From Bacteroidota bacterium (lineage in GTDB: Bacteria; Bacteroidota; Bacteroidia; Bacteroidales; Prolixibacteraceae): a stretch of DNA of 15,113 nt. A program made the position numbers and the translations under genes. Of this stretch, positions 7,220 through 12,691 are shown piece by piece (positions within the stretch are counted from its first letter, which is position 1; the number at the start of each line of letters is the position of its first letter). The notes below the pieces were generated by a model. The model had not been told where the DNA came from. It saw only the letters and a list, made by a program, of their open reading frames with translations, and did no database searches. The stretch spans positions 1 to 15,113 of the forward strand of contig JAEWME010000445.1 in NCBI GenBank assembly GCA_023393265.1. Direction: 5' to 3'.

Positions 7220-8371
7220 ATGGCTGTTACTAAACTATCAAACACAAGAGGAAGTATTTTCTCCGCCGTCAATAAACTGGTTGCCGAAACCGGTTCTATC
7301 GACTTGGCAATGGGTATTACCGATTTTCCCTGTCCTGAAAGATTAGCTGATCTTGCCGCAAAATTTATTCGTTCCGGCTATAACAATTATGCACCACATG
7401 AGGGAATTATCGAGTTACGGCAGGCCATTTCCGATCGTGTAAAGGATTTGTATGCTCACACCTACAACCCTGAAACCGAAGTAACGATCACCGCCGGTCC
7501 GGTTCAGGCCATCTCGACAGCCATCAGTACCATTGTGAAGGAAGAAGACGAAGTGATTTTATTCGAACCTGCTTACGAATCGTATGCTCCGGCAATTTCG
7601 CTCAACGGTGGCCGACCGGTATATGTAACGATGAAACAGCCGAATTTTAAAATCGATTGGGAAGAAGTACGGAAAATGATCTCATCAAAAACGAGGATGA
7701 TCATCATCAATTCGCCGCACAATCCAACCGGTGCCGTTTTGAGTGATGCTGACCTGGTTCAGTTGCAGCATCTGACTAATGGAACAGGAATCATCATCCT
7801 GAGTGATGAAGTTTTTGAGACTATTGAATTTGATAACAATACACATCTCAGTATTTCAAAATACCCGAAGTTAGCCGACCGCAGTTTTATCGTTTCTTCA
7901 TTTGGTCCGGTTTTCAATATCAATGGATGGGGGATTGGCTATATTTTGGCTCCTGAGAAATTGATGGTCGAATTTAGGAGGATTCAGCAATTCCAGATCA
8001 ACAACGTCAATACTCCATTGCAATACGCGCTTTCTGAGTTTTTAAAGACCGAAGAGTCGCGCCAGGATATTTCTGAAATGTACCAGGGAAAACGGAACTA
8101 TTTCAACCGTTTGCTGGGAGAAAGCTTGTTCCGGGTTATTCCTGCTCAGGGAAGTTATTTCCAGATGCTTGATTACTCGAAAATCTCTGATGAACCTGAC
8201 CTCGATTTTGCTTTCAGACTGGCCAGCGAATTTGGTGTTGGCGTGATTCCGGTGTCTGCATTCCTTCACGAGAAAAACAAGCTGAAGCTCGTTCGTGTTT
8301 GCTTTGCCCGCGATAATGAAACGCTCGAAAAAGCGGCAGAGAAATTAAAAGCAGTGCCTTCTCTGAAATAA
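7220..8371 (+). CDS. Aminotransferase class I/II-fold protein lacking the PLP lysine (putative pseudoenzyme)
   Basis: Fold-type I aminotransferase homologue, closest by eye to the E. coli YbdL methionine aminotransferase and kynurenine aminotransferase group. The 383 residues are full length for that group. Kept features are NNYAPHEGIIELRQAI (55-70), FEPAYESYAP (115-124), NSPHNPTG (164-171, with the PLP-contacting Asn168), SDE (195-197, with Asp196 that pairs with the pyridine nitrogen) and VRVCFA (358-363, with the substrate-carboxylate Arg359). The Schiff-base lysine is missing. Where YbdL has SSFGKTYHMTGWKVGY, this protein has SSFGPVFNINGWGIGY, so Lys becomes Pro230 and the phosphate-side Lys/Arg becomes Gly238. 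SDEVYE reads SDEVFE (Phe199), and GATEA reads GPVQA (93-97). The frame is uninterrupted, so this is unlikely to be simple decay or sequencing error. I infer loss of PLP transamination and a possible binding or regulatory role. A promoter precedes the gene and a strong terminator follows. Confidence 0.9.
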   Translation: MAVTKLSNTRGSIFSAVNKLVAETGSIDLAMGITDFPCPERLADLAAKFIRSGYNNYAPHEGIIELRQAISDRVKDLYAHTYNPETEVTITAGPVQAISTAISTIVKEEDEVILFEPAYESYAPAISLNGGRPVYVTMKQPNFKIDWEEVRKMISSKTRMIIINSPHNPTGAVLSDADLVQLQHLTNGTGIIILSDEVFETIEFDNNTHLSISKYPKLADRSFIVSSFGPVFNINGWGIGYILAPEKLMVEFRRIQQFQINNVNTPLQYALSEFLKTEESRQDISEMYQGKRNYFNRLLGESLFRVIPAQGSYFQMLDYSKISDEPDLDFAFRLASEFGVGVIPVSAFLHEKNKLKLVRVCFARDNETLEKAAEKLKAVPSLK

Positions 8372-8391
8372 GATTTTCAGGCAAAAAATAA

Positions 8392-8432
8392 AAAAGCCGG
8401 AAAGTTGGAATTAATCCTGCTCTCCGGCTTTT
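8392..8432. terminator. Bidirectional intrinsic terminator between convergent genes
   Basis: AAAAGCCGGA (8392-8401) pairs with TCCGGCTTTT (8423-8432) across a 21-base loop. On the minus strand the stem is followed by TTTTTTATTTTTTG, a strong U-tract. On the plus strand the Ts of the stem's 3' arm serve this role. It ends both the aminotransferase-fold gene (plus) and the SPOR lipoprotein gene (minus). Confidence 0.85.
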
Positions 8433-8450
8433 ATGTTTTAACAGAATTGC

Positions 8451-8966
8451 CTATTTTTTAATCAGCAACCAGCAATCGCTATATTTAGTATAATTGGTCC
8501 TGATACTTTGTACACGGCTGCGGGCAGTTGTTTCATCGTTGAACGAATCGACGCAAACACGATAGTAGCCAGTTTCGCTGTGCAGGATAATCGGTTTAAA
8601 TCCCTGCTGAACCAGCTCTTGTTTGAACCTTCCGGCATTTTCGTTGCTGCTGAAGCTGCCAACGATAATGAAGTAGCTTTTGTTACCGTATGCAGCCTGA
8701 TCTTCCGAAGTCAAAGTGAATTTTTCACTTCGCATCGATACTGGTTTGGCACTGGTACCAGTGGCTTCCTTGTCGGCGGTTTCATACATCACGTCGGATG
8801 TTGGGTTTTCGCGCACACCGGTTTTGGGTGCAGGAACTGAGAATACTTTGGTTTCGGCTGTAGTTTCGGTTTTAGGAGCTTCCTCGCTTTTCTTCGACGA
8901 TTTAAAAGTTTTACATCCACTGACAAGCAATGCTAATGTAAATGCAACTAATACGATTCTTTTCAT
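8451..8966 (-). CDS. SPOR-domain lipoprotein
   Basis: Envelope lipoprotein with a C-terminal SPOR domain, a fold that binds septal peptidoglycan strands lacking stem peptides. The N-terminus MKRIVLVAFTLALLVSGC is a lipoprotein signal with lipobox LVSGC and the lipidated Cys at 18. A charged, Lys/Glu/Thr-rich linker covers about 19-95. The SPOR domain follows at about 97-171. It begins SYFIIVGSFSS, has the FKQELVQQGFKPI helix and strand, and ends with GYYRVCVDSF and a repeated helix-strand unit. The whole protein is 171 residues, and there is no enzyme domain, so the anchor plus SPOR is all it contains. A likely promoter lies at 9059-9093. The exact cell-division or envelope role is not shown by the neighbours. 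Confidence 0.92.
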   Translation of the reverse strand: MKRIVLVAFTLALLVSGCKTFKSSKKSEEAPKTETTAETKVFSVPAPKTGVRENPTSDVMYETADKEATGTSAKPVSMRSEKFTLTSEDQAAYGNKSYFIIVGSFSSNENAGRFKQELVQQGFKPIILHSETGYYRVCVDSFNDETTARSRVQSIRTNYTKYSDCWLLIKK

Positions 8967-9058
8967 TGTGTATAATTTGTTTTTAATTGTCAGGCGGAAC
9001 TGGTTGCAGGCATTGAGTCGTTGCCAGTTTCACGGTCTTAACGGGATCAAATTGATTA

Positions 9059-9093
9059 CAAAATTACTAAAGATCACTTAACGAACTATCAAA
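9059..9093 (-). promoter_or_regulatory. Candidate promoter for the SPOR lipoprotein gene
   Basis: On the minus strand TTTG (plus 9090-9093) is followed after 23 bases by TAATTTTG (plus 9059-9066), which fits TTTG-N-TAnnTTTG at the long end of the usual spacing. It would give a 5' leader of roughly 85 bases before the ATG at 8966. Confidence 0.5.
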
Positions 9094-9174
9094 ACAATGT
9101 AGATCAGGCAATTATTTATTAACAACGCATTGTTCATGATCAAATCGTGGTGTTGATATGTTCTGATCCGGGTT

Positions 9175-9420
9175 TCAAAAATTCAGAATCTTTTTCAGAA
9201 ATCGTTGTCCTTTGATTGTTCTGTAAAATCGTGATTGCCTCAGTGCCCTGGCTTTATTATCGAAACTTTCAGAGAACATCAGCACCCACGGCCCTTTTCC
9301 GCGTGTCATTTCAATTTGATTGCTGTTGTGAAGCTCCAAAGCTTTCTCTGTATCCTCACTGTAGCCGTAATAAAACTGACCCGCTTCGGGCGAATAAACC
9401 ACGTATGAATAATATTGCAT
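9175..9420 (-). CDS. Small GIY-YIG-like protein with altered catalytic residues
   Basis: An 81-residue protein with the layout of the single-domain GIY-YIG (UPF0213/YhbQ-like) family. The first motif aligns as YSY (4-6), the second as YYG (17-19), then HNSNQ (31-35), GPWVLMFSESF (43-53) and a basic C-terminal helix ending FLKKILNF. Related proteins have YIGYT.NLE.RL..HN and A.KREK.LK. Here the catalytic Arg position is Ala27 (TEKALELHN) and the Glu position is Ser63 (RALRQSRFY), so nuclease activity is doubtful. I start at the ATG at 9420. A TTG two codons earlier is open but less likely. A -7 box lies just upstream. The gene sits between the acyl-CoA dehydrogenase and the SPOR gene on the same strand. 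Biological role unknown. Confidence 0.82.
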   Translation of the reverse strand: MQYYSYVVYSPEAGQFYYGYSEDTEKALELHNSNQIEMTRGKGPWVLMFSESFDNKARALRQSRFYRTIKGQRFLKKILNF

Positions 9421-9442
9421 GACCAAAAATCTGATTTTCCGG

Positions 9443-9450
9443 CAAAAATA
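9443..9450 (-). promoter_or_regulatory. Candidate -7 box for the GIY-YIG-like gene
   Basis: On the minus strand this reads TATTTTTG, an exact TAnnTTTG match 22 bases before the ATG at 9420. It lies in the loop of a short inverted repeat (TCCGG/CCGGA, plus 9438-9442 and 9457-9461) that may also help end the upstream dehydrogenase transcript. No -33 element is evident. Confidence 0.4.
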
Positions 9451-9477
9451 GAAAAACCGGATGTAATTCCTGACCTT

Positions 9478-11025
9478 TTATACTGAAACGTAATCGAGCC
9501 ATAAACTATTGCCCTGGTAATCTTCAACGACCTGGGTTTGGTTGCTGTGCTGGAAGGTTCCCACTAAAGTGTCAATTTCCTGCTTGAGCATTTTTAGGCC
9601 GTTATTAATGAGGTCACTTCTGAAACCTTTTTCTCCCAGGTTGATAACCATCTCGAACGATACGATTCGCCCGATGACTTGTCCCAGTTCTACCAATTTT
9701 CGCTGCGAGAGGTTCAGGTCGAGGTTAAAATCGAGCATTTCCTTCAGCGATGGGGCCGACTTGGTGGTGAGGTGAAAACTATTGAGAAACTGAAAGAGGT
9801 TGGTTTCTTTTGCCTTTTTCATCAATTTTACCAATCCTTCAGAAATTTGGGCATACAAAATGTCATTCGACCCTTCAAAAATCTGGAATGGACGACTATC
9901 CGTTATGCTGCGCCCGGCAATGTGATTGAGTTTATAGGCCTGAGCTCCAACTAACTGCGTGGCCGATTGGGCTGCTTCCTGCATCAGGTCGGTTACGACG
10001 CTTTTTACTGAATTGGCTTCGATGCCGTGGGGCGAAAGGTCGCGCTCAATTCCGGCTTTTTCGGCGCTATTGGCGCACATCGCCGAGCAAATGGTGTATG
10101 AAGCCTGTAATTTTGCCAGGCGTTGTTGAACCTGGTCGTAAGTAAACAACGAGCGGCCACCGATCAGTCGTTTGTTGATGTGCGCAAGTGATTCGTCGAG
10201 CAGGCGCTGAATAAAGCCCATTGCCATGCCCGGAAACTGCATTCTGCTTCGGTGAAGCAAATCGAGCATCATTTTCACACCGGTGGTTTCTGGTACCAGT
10301 CGTTGCAATTTAGGGATGCGGACATCAATTCTGTTCCTTCCGTATGGAATCTGGTATAATCCAAGGTTTTCGTAAAGTTCTTCAACCACGATGTTTTGTT
10401 CCGGGGCGTTTACATCGCATATAAAAAAGTCGATGTCGCGTTTCAGATCTCCGCTTTCGCTTTTTTCGCGGGCAGTGAGCAGCCAAAAGTCGGCCCAGCC
10501 AGTCAGTCCTGCCCAATGTTTTGTTCCCTTCAGGTGAAATTTATTGTTTTTTTCGGTAAACGATGTTTGCATATTTAGCGCGTCGCTGCCGAAATCAGGT
10601 TCAGTAATCATTAATCCGCCCATGTTTTGAAATTTCAGGAAGCGGTCGAAAATCGGTCTTTTGGCTTCTTCGAGCGCATATTTTCCAACCGGCTGGAGGA
10701 AAAGCGCCGAGTTAATTCCGAATGTAAGCGACAATGCAAGCGATTCGTAGGATGCCACTGCAAGCAGGGCGATATTTTCTTCCATTTTGCTGCCACGGCC
10801 TCCGTATTCGGTAGGTATTCCAATAGCCAGCGGATTTAGGCTCATGATCTCGCGCATCACAAAGGGAGGCATTCCCCTTTTGGTGGCCATTTGGTCAACG
10901 TCGGCCCTTACGTGAAAGATATGACGCAGCTTATCTTTCATCTGGTCCAAAAACAGCCGGAATGGCATGGTTTGAATATCGGTATTTAGCAATGGCCTTT
11001 CGAGCGCAAAATTTGTAGGATTCAT
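9478..11025 (-). CDS. Acyl-CoA dehydrogenase family protein with C-terminal extension
   Basis: FAD-dependent dehydrogenase of the acyl-CoA dehydrogenase superfamily, expected to desaturate an acyl-CoA at the alpha-beta position and pass electrons to ETF. The 515 residues contain IPTEYGGRGS (70-79), the FAD-binding MITEPDFGSDALNMQT (139-154), KGTKHWAGLTGWADFWLLTA (166-185), RSRMQFPGMAMG (259-270) and FQIFEGSNDIL (380-390), where Glu384 matches the catalytic base. About 110 residues follow the canonical domain. They are mostly helical and lack a recognisable motif, making it longer than the common 380-residue enzymes. Substrate chain length cannot be told. No ETF, thiolase or CoA ligase gene lies nearby. 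The ATG at 11025 is preferred over the TTG one codon upstream. It diverges from the HlyD-type adaptor across 259 bases. Confidence 0.9.
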   Translation of the reverse strand: MNPTNFALERPLLNTDIQTMPFRLFLDQMKDKLRHIFHVRADVDQMATKRGMPPFVMREIMSLNPLAIGIPTEYGGRGSKMEENIALLAVASYESLALSLTFGINSALFLQPVGKYALEEAKRPIFDRFLKFQNMGGLMITEPDFGSDALNMQTSFTEKNNKFHLKGTKHWAGLTGWADFWLLTAREKSESGDLKRDIDFFICDVNAPEQNIVVEELYENLGLYQIPYGRNRIDVRIPKLQRLVPETTGVKMMLDLLHRSRMQFPGMAMGFIQRLLDESLAHINKRLIGGRSLFTYDQVQQRLAKLQASYTICSAMCANSAEKAGIERDLSPHGIEANSVKSVVTDLMQEAAQSATQLVGAQAYKLNHIAGRSITDSRPFQIFEGSNDILYAQISEGLVKLMKKAKETNLFQFLNSFHLTTKSAPSLKEMLDFNLDLNLSQRKLVELGQVIGRIVSFEMVINLGEKGFRSDLINNGLKMLKQEIDTLVGTFQHSNQTQVVEDYQGNSLWLDYVSV

Positions 11026-11106
11026 CAATGTTTGTGTTTGTTACTGAAAAAATGAATGTATTTTGGAAATAGAATAACACGCTTTTATTACGAATGTTTT
11101 GGAAGT

Positions 11107-11154
11107 CCGGATTCTTTCAGGAGAATCGGTTATAAAGAGTTGGGTTTTCAACTC
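11107..11154. other. Two adjacent small hairpins in the dehydrogenase/adaptor intergenic region
   Basis: GATTCT (11110-11115) pairs with AGAATC (11122-11127) around TTCAGG. CC (11107-11108) and GG (11128-11129) extend it past a bulged G. Ten bases later GAGTTG (11137-11142) pairs with CAACTC (11149-11154) around GGTTTT. They lie in the 259-base divergent gap, where I see no convincing gene. They may be operator sites or leader structure, and could also be chance. Confidence 0.3.
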
Positions 11155-11217
11155 GCAGGTTCATTGTTTTTTCTGAATCATGAGGCCCGAAATGGCATTT
11201 TTCGTGAGAAAGGATTT

Positions 11218-11244
11218 TTTGGTTTTGGAAATGTTGTAATTTTA
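11218..11244 (+). promoter_or_regulatory. Weak candidate promoter for the HlyD-type adaptor gene
   Basis: TTTG (11218-11221), a 15-base spacer and TAATTTTA (11237-11244) resemble the Bacteroidota promoter, with one mismatch in the -7 box. The ATG is 40 bases downstream. Confidence 0.28.
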
Positions 11245-11284
11245 AAAACTGAATACATACCAATACTTCAAAATCGAAACCGAG

Positions 11285-12634
11285 ATGAAGAAAAAATCCA
11301 ATAAGCTTTTGCCATACGGAATTGCAGTGGCAGTTGTTCTCATTGTTTTGCTTGTTGTTGGCAAGAAAGCCGGCTGGTTCGGCAAAACATACGAAATCAA
11401 TGTGGCAACCAAGGTTGTCGAAAGCAAAACGATCACCGAAACAATTACTGCCAACGGGAAGGTTCAGCCCGAGACAGAGGTTAAAATCAGTCCCGATGTT
11501 TCAGGTGAAATTATCGAATTGCAGGTTGCCGAGGGCGACGATGTAACAAAAGGACAACTCCTGATGGTTATTAAACCCGATATGTATGTGCAGGCACTGA
11601 ATAGAGCAGATGCTGCCCTGAGTTCATCGCAGGCACGGCTTGCACAGGCCGAAGCCCGTCAGATTGAGAGCGATATGGCCTTTAAACGTGCCAGTTCTCT
11701 TTATAAACAGGAAACCATTCCGCAGTCCGATTTCGAGTCGGCCCAGGCTTCTTCTCAGGTAGCGCAAGCCGAAGTGAAAGCTGCGCAATTCTCCGTGAAA
11801 TCTGCTGAGGCGTCGGTTGCAGAAGCTCAGGAGCAGTTGGTCAAAACTAAAATTTATGCGCCGATTGATGGCACTGTGTCGCGGTTGAATGTAGAAAAAG
11901 GTGAGCGCGTTGTTGGTACCAACATGTATGCAGGGACAGAAACGATGGTTTTGGCAAACCTGCACCTGATGGAGGTGAAAGTTGATGTAAACGAAAACGA
12001 TATTGTTAAAGTGAATCTGAACGATACCGCTTTGGTTGAAGTGGATGCTTATATGGGGCGTAAATTCAAAGGTCTTGTAACCGAGATTGCTAATTCGGCC
12101 AGTGTGAGCGGCGCTTCGACTGATCAGGTAACCAATTTTGTGGTGAAAATTTTATTGCTCGAAGATTCGTATAAAGACCTGATTGATGCTGCGTCGGGAA
12201 AGCTTTATCCTTTCAGGCCGGGAATGTCGGCCACCGTTGATATATTGACAGAGACCCGAAATAATGTTATTTCAGTGCCCATTCAGGCTGTGACAACCAG
12301 ATTGAGAAATGAAAAGGGCAAAGCTGCTGCCAACACTGCCAATAGTCAGACGGCAGAAACTTCTGAAGATGGCTCTGCTGCTGTTACCGAACAAACCAAT
12401 AAACCAACAGACAGCGAAAAGGAGGAAATTGTTTTCCTGTATAAAGACGGTAAAGTTTTCAGGCAAAAAGTAAAAACAGGTATTCAGGATAGCGAAAATA
12501 TTGAGATTACAGAAGGCTTAAAATCTGGTGACGAAATTGTTATTGCTCCGTTTAATGCGATCAATAAGCAATTGAGCGATAGTACATCGGTGAAGAAAGT
12601 TGACGAAAAAGAATTGTTCAAAGTGAAGAAATAG
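11285..12634 (+). CDS. HlyD/MacA-type periplasmic adaptor (membrane fusion protein)
   Basis: Periplasmic adaptor that links an inner-membrane ABC or RND exporter to a TolC-type channel. The 449 residues begin with a basic N-terminus and one membrane anchor (about 11-26). A beta-barrel strand follows, then the first lipoyl half (VKISPDVSGEIIELQVAEGD at 66-85). A helical hairpin at about 100-185 is rich in Ala/Gln/Ser. The second lipoyl half is KIYAPIDGTVSRLNVEKGE (189-207), then a beta-barrel (about 228-335) and a membrane-proximal domain (about 382-425). Residues about 341-382 form an Ala/Thr/Ser/Glu-rich insert, likely disordered. MacA is the nearest well-known relative by domain order. Neither a MacB-type ABC protein nor a TolC-type gene is adjacent: the gene stands alone between a divergent dehydrogenase and a terminator. 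Confidence 0.92.
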   Translation: MKKKSNKLLPYGIAVAVVLIVLLVVGKKAGWFGKTYEINVATKVVESKTITETITANGKVQPETEVKISPDVSGEIIELQVAEGDDVTKGQLLMVIKPDMYVQALNRADAALSSSQARLAQAEARQIESDMAFKRASSLYKQETIPQSDFESAQASSQVAQAEVKAAQFSVKSAEASVAEAQEQLVKTKIYAPIDGTVSRLNVEKGERVVGTNMYAGTETMVLANLHLMEVKVDVNENDIVKVNLNDTALVEVDAYMGRKFKGLVTEIANSASVSGASTDQVTNFVVKILLLEDSYKDLIDAASGKLYPFRPGMSATVDILTETRNNVISVPIQAVTTRLRNEKGKAAANTANSQTAETSEDGSAAVTEQTNKPTDSEKEEIVFLYKDGKVFRQKVKTGIQDSENIEITEGLKSGDEIVIAPFNAINKQLSDSTSVKKVDEKELFKVKK

Positions 12635-12647
12635 CTGACGTATCAGC

Positions 12648-12691
12648 AAAAAAATAGCCCGAAGTGAATTTTTTCTTCGGGCTATTTTTTT
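12648..12691. terminator. Strong bidirectional intrinsic terminator
   Basis: A 17-base perfect stem joins 12648-12664 and 12675-12691, with core ATAGCCCGAAG/CTTCGGGCTAT and a 10-base loop, flanked by A- and T-tracts on both sides. It ends the adaptor gene on the plus strand. On the minus strand it begins at the stop codon of the OmpA-like gene (12691-12693). Confidence 0.93.

Noticed and set aside
8508..9081. Two plus-strand frames (8508-8840 and 8716-9081) over the SPOR lipoprotein gene
   Set aside because: Both are antisense to the lipoprotein gene, and the second runs into its promoter region. Neither shows a domain.
11026..11028. TTG start for the acyl-CoA dehydrogenase, and a similar TTG at 9426 for the GIY-YIG-like gene
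   Set aside because: In both cases an ATG lies one or two codons downstream, and the extra residues add nothing conserved.
3347..11126. Shared 12-base string TTTCAGGAGAAT near 3347 and 11116
   Set aside because: Only two copies in different contexts, each part of a different hairpin. No third copy or wider similarity suggests a repeat family.
11056..11304. 82-codon plus-strand frame in the dehydrogenase/adaptor gap
   Set aside because: It overlaps the adaptor start, matches no family I know, and its Phe/Gly/Arg-rich composition looks like translated AT-rich non-coding DNA.
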